Shown: positions 1-7,211, counted from the stretch's first letter. The stretch is 11,672 nt of DNA from DATAYA01 sp036272815 (GCA_036272815.1 DATAYA010000170.1:1-11672), one strand, 5' to 3'. The notes: generated from the sequence alone by a model not told the origin. Made by a program: numbers and translations.

Positions 1-168
1 GACACCGCCCGCTCCCGCGCCGCCGGGGGCACCGGGCGCGGCCTCGCCCTCGTCAAGCACATCGTCAACCGCCATCGCGGGCTGCTGCTGATCGAGAGCC
101 ACGAAGGGAAGGGCGCGCGCTTCGAGGTGTGGCTTCCGGTCGGCAGGTCATCGACGGCAGGTGATTGA
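1..168 (+). CDS. phoR: PhoR-like sensor histidine kinase, C-terminal end (5' part outside window)
   Basis: Reading frame 1 is open from the first base to a TGA at 166-168 and encodes the last 55 residues of a sensor kinase. The residues AGGTGRGLALVKHIVNRH form the G2 box and following helix of the HATPase_c domain, and FEVWLPVG is the closing strand of that domain. The wording 'VKHIVNRHRG...IES' is typical of PhoR, the membrane kinase that phosphorylates PhoB when phosphate is scarce, so phoR is the best guess. The N-terminal half and any phoB/pst neighbours lie outside the window. One oddity is that the usual leucine of the GTGLGL box is arginine (GTGRGL). The last codons lie in a 14-bp tandem duplication. 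The gene converges on the chemoreceptor gene with 31 bases between the stop codons. Histidine kinase identity is near certain; PhoR itself is likely but rests on a short fragment. Confidence 0.75.
   Translation, partial: DTARSRAAGGTGRGLALVKHIVNRHRGLLLIESHEGKGARFEVWLPVGRSSTAGD
141..168 (+). repeat. 14-bp imperfect tandem duplication at the phoR 3' end
   Basis: CGGCAGGTCATCGA (141-154) is followed directly by CGGCAGGTGATTGA (155-168), matching at 12 of 14 positions. The second copy contains the TGA stop of the kinase gene. The unit is not a multiple of three, so the two copies are read in different frames. Confidence 0.7.
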
Positions 169-199
169 CGGCCGCTGCTTGACGGGGGATTTCTGGCGT

Positions 200-2524
200 T
201 CACCCGGCCTCCCGCATCGCCGTGAGGAAGCGGTCGACCCCCTCTTTCAGCGCCCCCGATTGCGCAGCGAGCAGCCCGGCCGCCTGCAGCACCGCGCCCG
301 ATTGCGCGCGCGTGCGCTGCATCGCGTCGCTGACCGCGCCGATGTTGCCGGAAACCTCCGCGGTGCCGGCGGAGGTCTGCTGCACCGCGCGGGCGATCTC
401 GCGCGTGGCCGCACCCTGCTCCTCCACCGCGGCGGCGATCGAGGCGGCGATCTCGTCGAGGCGCTTGATGCTGGCGCCGATCGCGTGCAGCGCGCCGACC
501 GCACGGCCGGTCTCCGACTGCATGGCGGCGATCTGGCTTGCGACCTCCTCGGTCGCGCGCGCGGTCTGGCTCGCGAGCGTCTTGACCTCGCTCGCCACGA
601 CCGCGAAGCCGCGGCCGGCATCGCCCGCGCGGGCCGCCTCGATCGTGGCATTCAGCGCCAGCAGGTTGGTGCGGGCGGCGATGTCGCCGATCAGTTGCAC
701 GACGTCGCCGATGCGGCTGGCCGCGGTGTTGAGGCCGGCGACCGAGGTGTCGGTCGCCTGCGCCTCGGTCACCGCCTGCGAGGCCATCCGCGCGCTCTCG
801 CTCACCTGGTGGGCGATCTCGCTGATCGAGGCGGCGAGCGCGGTCGCGTTGTCCTCCACGGCGCGGACATTCGCACTCGCCTGCCCGGCGGCGGCGGCCA
901 TCGCGGCGGCGCGCCGGACGCTGTCGGCGGCGTTGCCGTCCATCGCGGCGGCGGTGTTGCGCATCGTCTCGGCGGACCCGCCGAGGCTGCCCACGATGCT
1001 GGCGACCGAGTTCTCGAAACGCTCGGCAAGCTCGACCTGGCCGGTGGCGCGCGACCAGGCGATCATCGGCCCGCGATAGCGGCCGTCGCGGTCGTGGATG
1101 GCGCTGATGCGCAGGTCCATCGTCTCGCGGCCGAGACGGATGCGGGCGCGCAGCGGCAGGCGGGCGGGATCGGCGAGGATGTCGCGCTGGTCCTCGGTGC
1201 CGAGGTCGAAGATGTCGATGCGCTGGCCGACCAGCGATGCGACCGGCACCGGCAGCACGCTCTCGACCGGGGCCATGATCTCGCGCACGGCCGCGTTGAT
1301 GTAGACGATGCGGAGTTCGTCGCGCGGATCGGCCATCATCACGCCGACCGGCATCTGCTCGATCATCTGGCCCTGCACGAAGGCGTGCGCGACGACGCCG
1401 CGCAGCGTCTCCAGCGCCGTCGCCATCGCGCCGATCTCGTCGCGGCGACCGCGATGGCCGATCACGGCCGAGGTGTCGCCCTCCGCCATGCAGCAGAGCG
1501 CCTGCGTCATCGCGCGCATCGGCCGCGCAATGGTGCGTGCGAGCAGAACGCCCGCGGCGATGGTGAGACCGAGGATCAGCAGGCACAGGCCGAGCAGGTT
1601 GCGCCGGGTCCGCTGCGCGCGGGCGGCCGCCTGTGCCCGGGCCGCCTGCGCGCGGGCGGTGAATGCGTGCTGCACCGTGCCGAGCGCCTGGCTCGCGGCG
1701 GCATCGGCCGTGCGGACGCCGCCACGGAGCATCTCCTGCAACGCGGCGGTGCGTGCGACCAGCGCCGCCGTGAGCTTCATCACGGCCTCGCCGTGCCGGG
1801 TCATGCTGACGAAGTTGGATTGCGCGGTCTCCGGCAGGGTGGACTGCGTCGCGGCGCTCAGCAGCGCGCGGGCGATCGCGGCACCCACCGTGGCGGCCTG
1901 GCTGTCGTCGGCATCCTGCGTGTTGACGAACCGCAGCGCCGCCTGCGCGCCGTCGGTGACCGCGCCGGCGTAGTGCGTCAGGCGTGCCGCCTCCTCCGCC
2001 GCGGCGGCCGGCAGCATCGAGCCCATGTCCAGCTCGTTCACCGTCTCGTGCACCGTCTCGGCGAAGTGCGGCAAGGCGGACAGCAGCACGCGGTCGCGCA
2101 GGTCGAGCAGGGCCAGGCGCGCGTGCGCCAGCGTCTTGATCGCCGCCGCGTCGGCGCGGATCGCGGCCGCCGCGTGGCGAAGCGAGGCTGCGGCGGCGGG
2201 ATCGGTCTGTTGCGCGACCTGCCCGAGCAGCGCGGCATCGGCGCGCTTCTCCAGGCGAGCGAGATCGGCCTCGGTCCGCGCGACCTGCCCCGGCGTCTGC
2301 TGCAACGCCACCAGCGCCTCCGCGGCCCCCATCGCGTCGAGCGCGCCGCGCCCGCGCTCCAGCGTCCGCAGGGCGGCGGCAGCGGTCGCGGCCTTCGCAT
2401 CCAGCGACTGCACCCGGTCGAGCCCGGAGAGCACGCCCCCGGCCAGGATGCCGAGCAACGCCAGCAGCACGCACACGAAAGCTGCGAGCTTGCGGCCGAT
2501 GGTGACGCGGCGACCGAGGCGCAT
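200..2524 (-). CDS. Methyl-accepting chemotaxis protein with HAMP and PAS domains
   Basis: This 774-residue transmembrane chemoreceptor would pass ligand or redox signals to CheA/CheW. Visible domains in order are: a membrane segment at about 12-34; a long alanine-rich helical sensor region, probably periplasmic, to about 305; a second membrane segment at about 308-330; HAMP at about 331-385 (RPMRAMTQAL...EGD); PAS at about 385-500 (EQMPVGVMMAD...VYINAAVREIM); and the MCP signalling domain from about 505 on. The conserved hairpin tip (IAARTNLLALNATIEAARAG, then GRGFAVVASEVKTLA) is at about 612-646. The C-terminus ends MREAG with no CheR/CheB-docking pentapeptide, so adaptation may depend on other receptors. 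The ATG at 2524 is preceded by CAGGAG six bases upstream; an in-frame TTG at 2539 would put that site inside the gene. No che or flagellar genes are adjacent, so the ligand is unknown. Confidence 0.95.
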   Translation of the reverse strand: MRLGRRVTIGRKLAAFVCVLLALLGILAGGVLSGLDRVQSLDAKAATAAAALRTLERGRGALDAMGAAEALVALQQTPGQVARTEADLARLEKRADAALLGQVAQQTDPAAAASLRHAAAAIRADAAAIKTLAHARLALLDLRDRVLLSALPHFAETVHETVNELDMGSMLPAAAAEEAARLTHYAGAVTDGAQAALRFVNTQDADDSQAATVGAAIARALLSAATQSTLPETAQSNFVSMTRHGEAVMKLTAALVARTAALQEMLRGGVRTADAAASQALGTVQHAFTARAQAARAQAAARAQRTRRNLLGLCLLILGLTIAAGVLLARTIARPMRAMTQALCCMAEGDTSAVIGHRGRRDEIGAMATALETLRGVVAHAFVQGQMIEQMPVGVMMADPRDELRIVYINAAVREIMAPVESVLPVPVASLVGQRIDIFDLGTEDQRDILADPARLPLRARIRLGRETMDLRISAIHDRDGRYRGPMIAWSRATGQVELAERFENSVASIVGSLGGSAETMRNTAAAMDGNAADSVRRAAAMAAAAGQASANVRAVEDNATALAASISEIAHQVSESARMASQAVTEAQATDTSVAGLNTAASRIGDVVQLIGDIAARTNLLALNATIEAARAGDAGRGFAVVASEVKTLASQTARATEEVASQIAAMQSETGRAVGALHAIGASIKRLDEIAASIAAAVEEQGAATREIARAVQQTSAGTAEVSGNIGAVSDAMQRTRAQSGAVLQAAGLLAAQSGALKEGVDRFLTAMREAG

Positions 2525-2576
2525 GGCCCGCTCCTGCAATGTCGGAGCAGTCTGACGCGGCCTGGTTAAGATATTT

Positions 2577-2657
2577 CCAGCCGCGACATCCTTCGGCGCC
2601 GGCCTGACCTACTCCGACCTGGCGGAGCGGCTGAAAGAGTTAGCGACTGCCGTTTGA
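2577..2657 (+). pseudogene. Possible DUF6471-like gene remnant
   Basis: The plus strand at 2601-2645 reads GLTYSDLAERLKELA. This resembles the opening motif of DUF6471 proteins ('xTYxELAERLxxLG'), small helix-turn-helix-like proteins. Nothing recognisable precedes it, and the frame stops at TGA 2655-2657. The rest of the family sequence is absent, so at most a scar of about 15-20 codons remains. It overlaps the 3' end of the DUF1772-like gene on the other strand, exactly where base composition shifts from GC-rich to A/T-richer. Family assignment is from memory of the motif and is tentative. Confidence 0.35.
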
Positions 2658-3104
2658 CAGTGCGGCAAGAACGTAGACGGCAAATGCGGGAACGGAGAAT
2701 AAAGTTCGAATGACGTTGAACCTTATCCATCGCGCGCGAATTTGGGCCCATTCGCGCGGTGGATTCTGAATAGACCAGGACGCGATTTGATGGTTAATGC
2801 GGACACATGTGGGGACGCCAATTATGATTACGAGCGCGTAGCAGACTGCACCCGCTGCGGCGAGTTGTCCGGCAATGGAATCGATACCATACATCAGAGC
2901 AAGGGCGACACCTCCTGCCAGAGCCCCGACAACCACGATCGGCATATACGGATCAAAAGTGCGATTGGTATTCTGATGGAATTCGATATAGGTAGAAACC
3001 GAAAGCCGGGACATCGCGCGTCCTAACCCGATCCAGTTGACGATCAGTCCACCGGTCGCGAGCGCTGCGAACAAGAGAACGATCAGTACAAATGACTTCT
3101 CCAT
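2640..3104 (-). CDS. DUF1772-like four-helix membrane protein
   Basis: This 154-residue, very hydrophobic protein has four predicted membrane helices at about 4-25, 53-72, 77-99 and 132-150. The pattern between helices 3 and 4 (R-I-N...W....P..W...R.RW....V.R) matches DUF1772. That family includes anthrone-oxygenase-like proteins but mostly has no known function in bacteria. The start is firm: ATG at 3104 follows a perfect TCACCTCC (minus strand GGAGGTGA) seven bases away. The gene is A/T-richer than its surroundings; row 2941-3000 has 24 G/C in 60 bases, compared with 45 in 60 at 4801-4860. Together with the gene scar at its 3' end, this suggests acquisition by transfer. It diverges from the flavin reductase gene across 107 bases. 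The reading frame and membrane nature are sure; the family is probable; a reaction cannot be assigned. Confidence 0.8.
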   Translation of the reverse strand: MEKSFVLIVLLFAALATGGLIVNWIGLGRAMSRLSVSTYIEFHQNTNRTFDPYMPIVVVGALAGGVALALMYGIDSIAGQLAAAGAVCYALVIIIGVPTCVRINHQIASWSIQNPPREWAQIRARWIRFNVIRTLFSVPAFAVYVLAALSNGSR

Positions 3105-3111
3105 AGTTCAG

Positions 3112-3119
3112 TCACCTCC
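3112..3119 (-). promoter_or_regulatory. Consensus ribosome binding site of the DUF1772-like gene
   Basis: The minus strand reads GGAGGTGA, a full match to the anti-Shine-Dalgarno tail, seven bases before the ATG at 3104. It is the strongest such site in the window and fixes the start. Confidence 0.8.
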
Positions 3120-3211
3120 ATTTTCGTCGGGGAGCGTCCTCGGCCGTTACCGGCCCTGGACAGCGCCGACGCGCCTGCCTATCGCTCGCCGCGACCGAGG
3201 AGCCCTCCCCC

Positions 3212-3850
3212 ATGCTGTTCGATTTTGCGTCGCTCTCCGAGCCGGAGCGCTACAAGCTGATGGTCGCGACCGTCGTGCCGCGGCCGATCGCGTGGGTGAC
3301 CAGCCTCGATCCCGAAGGCCGGCTCAACGCCGCCCCCTTCTCGTTCTTCAACGTCATGGGCGGCGAGCCGCCGATCCTGGTGATCGGCATCGGCGGCCGG
3401 GCGCCGGGCGACGCCAAGGACACCGGCAACAACATCCGCCGCACCGGGCAGTTCGTCGTCAACCTCGTCTCCGCCGCGACCGCCGAGGCGATGGTCGTGA
3501 CCGCGATCGAGTTCGGCCCCGAGGTCGACGAACTCGCCGAGGCCGGGCTCACGGCGACGGCGTCCACCCATGTCCGCCCGCCGCGCATCGCCGAGAGCCC
3601 GGTTGCGTTCGAGTGCGAGCGTTTCGCGATGATGGATTTCGCCGCCGACCGCTCGCTGGTGATCGGCCGCGTGCTCGCCGCCCATATCCGCGACGACTGC
3701 GTGCTGGATGCGGCGCGCTGCTACATCGACACGCCGAAGCTCGACCTCGTCGGCCGCATGCATGGCGGCGGCTGGTATGCGCGCACCCGCGACCGCTTCG
3801 AGCTGCCGCGCATTCCGGTGGCCGGGTGGGAGCGGCGGCGGCCGGACTGA
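3212..3850 (+). CDS. Flavin reductase-family (FMN-binding split barrel) protein
   Basis: This 212-residue soluble protein belongs to the flavin reductase / DIM6-NTAB family. The N-terminal stretch VVPRPIAWVTSLDPEGRLNAAPFSFFNVMG (about 21-50) is the family signature for FMN binding. GNNIRRTGQFVVNL (about 72-85) and the later 'ESPVAFECE' strand (about 128-136) also fit, and the length is normal for the family. Members bind FMN and reduce it with NAD(P)H for partner oxygenases, or act as flavoproteins of unknown substrate; which applies here cannot be read from sequence. The ATG at 3212 follows GAGGAG by about nine bases. The MFS gene starts 60 bases downstream in the same direction, so the two may be co-transcribed. 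No oxygenase partner lies nearby. Confidence 0.93.
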   Translation: MLFDFASLSEPERYKLMVATVVPRPIAWVTSLDPEGRLNAAPFSFFNVMGGEPPILVIGIGGRAPGDAKDTGNNIRRTGQFVVNLVSAATAEAMVVTAIEFGPEVDELAEAGLTATASTHVRPPRIAESPVAFECERFAMMDFAADRSLVIGRVLAAHIRDDCVLDAARCYIDTPKLDLVGRMHGGGWYARTRDRFELPRIPVAGWERRRPD

Positions 3851-3910
3851 ACGCCCGACCATCCATTCGCCTGCGTTGACCGCCGCACGCCGATCTGGTC
3901 CGGTCGCGGC

Positions 3911-5203
3911 ATGACCCGCCTCCTGGCACCGCTCCTCGCGCCCCTGGGCCATCGCGCGGTCGCCCTGCTGTGGAGCGGCCTCGCCCTCTCGGCGGTGGGT
4001 GATTATCTCTATCTCATCGCGCTGTCCTGGATCGCGGTCGGCGTGCTCGGGTCTGCGGCGGGCTACCTGACGGCACTCGGTGCGGGGACGACGCTGCTGG
4101 TGGCGCTGGTCGCCGGGCGCTGGGTGGACGGGTTCGAGCAGCGCCGCGCGATGCTGGCCGCCGATCTGGTGCGCGCGGCGGCGCTGACGGCGGTGGTGGT
4201 GCCATGGCTGGCGCTCGGGCACGTCTCTGCCGCACCCCTGGTCGCGGCGGTGCTGGTGGTCGCGGCCGGGCAGGCGGTCTTCCGCCCGGCCTTGCAGGCG
4301 ATGCTGCCGGCGCTGGTGCCGACGCCGGCCGAGCTGCCGGCCGCCAACGGACTGTTCGACGCGACCGACCGCATCGCGCGCCTGCTCGGGCCGGGGATCG
4401 TGGCGCTGCTGGCGGCGGTGGTGCCGGCGGTGCATTTCCTGACGCTGGATGCGGCGAGCTTCCTCGGCTCGGCGGCGGCCCTGACTTGCATCGGCCGGCT
4501 GCACCCGACCCTGGCGCTGCGCCGCGCCGGGCCGGCGGGGGGCGCGCTCGCGGAGGTGCTGCGCGGCTTCCGCGCGGTGCGGCGCGAGCCGGTGCTGGGC
4601 TTCGAGCTGGCGATCAGCGGCATCCTCAACGGCGCCTGGTCCGCGGCGTTCTTCCTCGGCGTGCCGCTGGTGGTGGCGCGGCACCATCTGCTCGGGCCGG
4701 CCGGGGCCGGGCTCGGCGCCTATGGGCTGGTGATCTCCGCCTATGGCTGCACCAACCTGCTGGCGACCTTCGTGGTGGGCGGCCGGCCGTTGCCGGAGCG
4801 GCCGGCGGGGCTGCTGTTCAGCGGCGGCGTGGTGATGGGGGCGGGGATGCTGGTGATGGCGGCCGGCATCGCGGCGGGGCTGGAGGGTGGCGCGCTGCTC
4901 GCGGTGCTGGCGGCGGGGGCGGCACTCGGGGCGCCGGGCGGCCCGATGCACGACATCCCGGTGGCGGTGCTGCGGCAGACGCGGCTCGATCGCGACGACC
5001 TGCCGGCCGCCGTGCGCGCCTCGATCGCATCGAGCAGTGCGGGCGCGCTGGTCGCGATGCTGGCAGCACCAGCGCTGTTTGCGCACGTGCCGGAGGCGGC
5101 GGCGATGGGCCTGTGCGGTGCGGTGGTGCTGGCGACCGGGCTTGCCGGGCTGGTCCGGTTCGTGCGGCCTCAGCCGCGCGGCGCGAGGCGGGTGGTGCGG
5201 TAG
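3911..5203 (+). CDS. MFS transporter (EntS/MFS_3-like exporter)
   Basis: This 430-residue integral membrane protein has about 10-12 hydrophobic segments across its length. The loop AGRWVDGFEQRRAMLAADLVRA (about 69-90) is a variant of the MFS motif A between helices 2 and 3. NGLFDATDRIARLLGPGIVALL (about 144-165) is typical of the MFS_3/EntS group of proton-driven exporters, which includes siderophore and drug efflux proteins. The substrate is unknown. The ATG at 3911 has only a weak upstream ribosome binding site, and no better in-frame start was found. It follows the flavin reductase gene by 60 bases, so a shared transcript is plausible. Its stop codon TAG (5201-5203) runs into a perfect hairpin shared with the converging VOC gene. 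The gene is very GC-rich, typical of its surroundings. Confidence 0.92.
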   Translation: MTRLLAPLLAPLGHRAVALLWSGLALSAVGDYLYLIALSWIAVGVLGSAAGYLTALGAGTTLLVALVAGRWVDGFEQRRAMLAADLVRAAALTAVVVPWLALGHVSAAPLVAAVLVVAAGQAVFRPALQAMLPALVPTPAELPAANGLFDATDRIARLLGPGIVALLAAVVPAVHFLTLDAASFLGSAAALTCIGRLHPTLALRRAGPAGGALAEVLRGFRAVRREPVLGFELAISGILNGAWSAAFFLGVPLVVARHHLLGPAGAGLGAYGLVISAYGCTNLLATFVVGGRPLPERPAGLLFSGGVVMGAGMLVMAAGIAAGLEGGALLAVLAAGAALGAPGGPMHDIPVAVLRQTRLDRDDLPAAVRASIASSSAGALVAMLAAPALFAHVPEAAAMGLCGAVVLATGLAGLVRFVRPQPRGARRVVR

Positions 5204-5220
5204 CGGGCGGCGGCGCCCGC
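5203..5220. terminator. GC hairpin between two converging genes, possible bidirectional terminator
   Basis: GCGGGCG-GCGG-CGCCCGC is a perfect 7-bp stem with a 4-base loop. It fills the gap between the MFS stop (5201-5203) and the VOC stop (5222-5224). No T-run follows on either strand, so it is not a classical intrinsic terminator. It may aid Rho-dependent ending or protect the 3' ends. Confidence 0.45.
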
Positions 5221-5221
5221 G

Positions 5222-5698
5222 TTATCCGGCGGCCGCACGCTCGAGGGCGGCAATGTCCAACTTGACCATCTTCCCCATGGCAGCGAAGACGCGGCCCGAG
5301 ACGGCCCGATCCGGGTCGGCCAGGAGACGCGGCAGACGCTCGGGTACGATTTGCCAAGGCACGCCCCACCGGTCGCGTAGCCAGCCGCACTGGATTTCCG
5401 ATCCGCCATCGGCGGTGAGCGCGGCCCACAGCCGATCCACCTCCGCCTGGTCGGAGCACTCCACCGAGATCGAAGCGGCAGTTCCATAGCTGGCTGGCGC
5501 GCCGCCGTTCAACGCTTGGAAGCTCTGACCGCCGAGGGTGAAGGCCAGCAGGATCACGTCGCCCGCTTCGCCGCCGGGCCACGCCCCCGGGGAGTGCAGG
5601 ATGGTCTCGATGCTCGAGCCGGGCACGACGGAGACATAGAAGCGGACGGCGGCCTCCGCATCTTTCCCGAACCAGAGGCAGGTGCTGATTTTCGACAT
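5222..5698 (-). CDS. VOC-superfamily protein, PhnB / 3-demethylubiquinone-methyltransferase-like domain
   Basis: This 158-residue soluble protein matches the PhnB-like branch of the vicinal oxygen chelate fold from end to end. CLWFGKDAEAAVRFYVSVVPGS (about 6-27), FTLGGQSFQALNGG (about 53-66), then ECSDQAEVDRLWAAL (about 79-93), CGWLRDRWGVPWQIVP (about 103-118) and the C-terminal FAAMGKMVKLDIAALERA all fit. Despite the old family name, most members have no proven methyltransferase activity, and no reaction can be assigned. ATG at 5698 is chosen because GGAG lies about ten bases upstream; the in-frame ATG at 5719 has no such site and would make that sequence coding. The gene stands alone on this strand, 67 bases after the transpeptidase gene, and converges on the MFS gene. 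Confidence 0.92.
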   Translation of the reverse strand: MSKISTCLWFGKDAEAAVRFYVSVVPGSSIETILHSPGAWPGGEAGDVILLAFTLGGQSFQALNGGAPASYGTAASISVECSDQAEVDRLWAALTADGGSEIQCGWLRDRWGVPWQIVPERLPRLLADPDRAVSGRVFAAMGKMVKLDIAALERAAAG

Positions 5699-5765
5699 TC
5701 GCGACTGTCTCCTCTCCATCTGAGCGACACCTTCGCACCGGGTACCAAGTGTCAGATTTCAACCG

Positions 5766-7211
5766 CTAGAAGGGCGTGGGCGATGTCGGGCGATTATCCG
5801 CCTGCGCCACGCGATCTTGCCCTTGGCGGCGCCTCTGCAGCTGTTGCCAGATCGCGGCGTCGCGGTTATAGAAATCCGGGCAAAATTGCAACGTACCCTC
5901 AGTATCGACAAACGCGGTCTGGTAGACCACGAATACCGGCACGGGCGCCGGCAGATTATTTTGGCTCGTGCTGCCCGTCGCGATCGCTTGATTAATCGTG
6001 TCGATCGGTTCCTGCATCAGCAGGGCGCCCAATTGGCGCGGATCCTGTACTCGGATGCATCCATGGCTGATGCGGCGGTCATCGCGGCTGAAGACATACT
6101 TATTCGGGGTGTCGTGCAGGTAAACGTCGAACCGGTTGGGCATGTAGAACATGATCAGTCCGAGCCCTGCGTCGGGTCCCGCCCGCTGCTCCAGCTCGCC
6201 GTTGGGCAGCATGACCATGTTATTCCGCGTCAAATAATTTGGGTCGTGACTGAGCTTCGGCAGGATCTCCCTCGCAGTGATGTCGCCCGGGATGACCCAT
6301 GGAGGGTTGAACACAATTCCGTCCATCATGGCGCGGAACTCCGGGCTCTGATTACGCTCGACATCTTGGCCGACAACGACCCGCGTCGAGAAAACCGGCT
6401 GATCGGCGCGATAAAGTACCACTCGTTCGTCGGCAACGTTGACCCAGACGCGGTCCGCCGGCAGCGGCCGCGGCAGCCAGCGTTGGCGTTCAAGGTTGAC
6501 CTCGATCGTGCGCAAGCGGTTCGTCGTGGCCTCCTCGCCGGCCAGGGCGCCCGAGCGATACCTCTGCAAAGCCTCGCGCAACGCCCGGTAGGTCGGCGTC
6601 GTCGGCGCCAGCGCCTCGATCACGGCCGCCGGATCGGGGCTGCCGATAGCGGCATCGAGTGTCGCGGCCACATCGATCGGCCCAGGCGTCAGGGTCTCGT
6701 CATCTCCTCGGCGCTCAACCGGCACGGCGCCGCGGGCCAGCGCGTCGGCGTACGACAGGAAGGCGTCCGACAGCAACAATTCGCGGTCAAGCGGCGGCAA
6801 CGTCGCTCTCTGCTGCAGCAGGGTCGCGTGAAACAGCTCGGGGTCGAGACCTTGATCGCCGGCGCGCAACACGGCGTCCACCAGTGAATTCTCTTGCGCT
6901 TGCCGGGTCGTCCATACTGGTTCGAAGCCATGGTGCGCGTAGAAGCGCCGTAGCAACCCGACATTCAGCCGCTCACCGGCGATGACCAACGGAGGCGCGC
7001 CGTCGATCCGGTTGGCGAGTTCAGTGTTGGTATGCAGCTCCAGCACGGAGACTGCATCGCGCTCCGGATCCGCACTGCACGCCGCAAGCGCGCATGCTGC
7101 GGCGAGAGCGATCGTGCCGCCCGCGATTGCCGCGCGCCGGGAAACTTGCGCTCGAGCGGAAGTCGATGGTTTTCGGCGACCAAAGTCGACCTTGTGCCAC
7201 GGTGCACGCAC
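5766..7211 (-). CDS. L,D-transpeptidase of the YcbB/LdtD type, lacking the PG-binding module
   Basis: This exported enzyme (481 residues from this start) would form 3-3 (L,D) cross-links in peptidoglycan. The N-terminus has SRRAAIAGG, a hydrophobic stretch and LAAC ending at about residue 45. That resembles a lipoprotein signal, possibly Tat-dependent. A scaffold domain (RRFYAHHGFEPVW...GLDPELFH) covers about 80-215. The motif NLERQRWLP (about 237-245) leads into the YkuD catalytic domain (about 250-440). The active site is HDTPNKYVFSRDDRRISHGC with RV following; Cys385 (codon 6057-6059) is the nucleophile and the upstream His is also present. The PG_binding_1 domain normally found between scaffold and NLER motif is missing. 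GTG 7211 is preferred because GAGGGG lies seven bases upstream; GTG at 7241, ten codons earlier, has no such site. The gene is divergent from the small lipoprotein gene. Confidence 0.93.
   Translation of the reverse strand: MRAPWHKVDFGRRKPSTSARAQVSRRAAIAGGTIALAAACALAACSADPERDAVSVLELHTNTELANRIDGAPPLVIAGERLNVGLLRRFYAHHGFEPVWTTRQAQENSLVDAVLRAGDQGLDPELFHATLLQQRATLPPLDRELLLSDAFLSYADALARGAVPVERRGDDETLTPGPIDVAATLDAAIGSPDPAAVIEALAPTTPTYRALREALQRYRSGALAGEEATTNRLRTIEVNLERQRWLPRPLPADRVWVNVADERVVLYRADQPVFSTRVVVGQDVERNQSPEFRAMMDGIVFNPPWVIPGDITAREILPKLSHDPNYLTRNNMVMLPNGELEQRAGPDAGLGLIMFYMPNRFDVYLHDTPNKYVFSRDDRRISHGCIRVQDPRQLGALLMQEPIDTINQAIATGSTSQNNLPAPVPVFVVYQTAFVDTEGTLQFCPDFYNRDAAIWQQLQRRRQGQDRVAQADNRPTSPTPF

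Noticed and set aside
2525..2539. TTG at 2539 as chemoreceptor start
   Set aside because: It would place the good CAGGAG site inside the gene; ATG at 2524 is correctly spaced from it.
161..2569. Long open frame on the plus strand across the chemoreceptor gene (about 800 codons)
   Set aside because: It is antisense to a clear MCP. The product is Arg/Gly/His-rich low-complexity sequence without any domain, as expected from GC-rich codon bias.
3142..3155. GGCCG-TTAC-CGGCC hairpin as an attenuator or terminator
   Set aside because: A 5-bp GC dyad is common by chance in DNA of this composition and no T-run follows. It is mentioned only as a possible operator.
3179..5086. Long minus-strand frame (about 635 codons) across the flavin reductase and MFS genes
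   Set aside because: It is antisense to two recognisable proteins. The translation is Arg/His/Gln-rich and has no motif.
4204..5265. Plus-strand frame inside the MFS gene in another phase
   Set aside because: The translation is Gly/Ala/Arg repeats; the MFS frame accounts for this DNA.
5722..5756. Weak stem (GACAC...GTGTC) between the transpeptidase and VOC genes as a terminator
   Set aside because: The stem is short and bulged with a 13-base loop and has no T-run; chance is likely.
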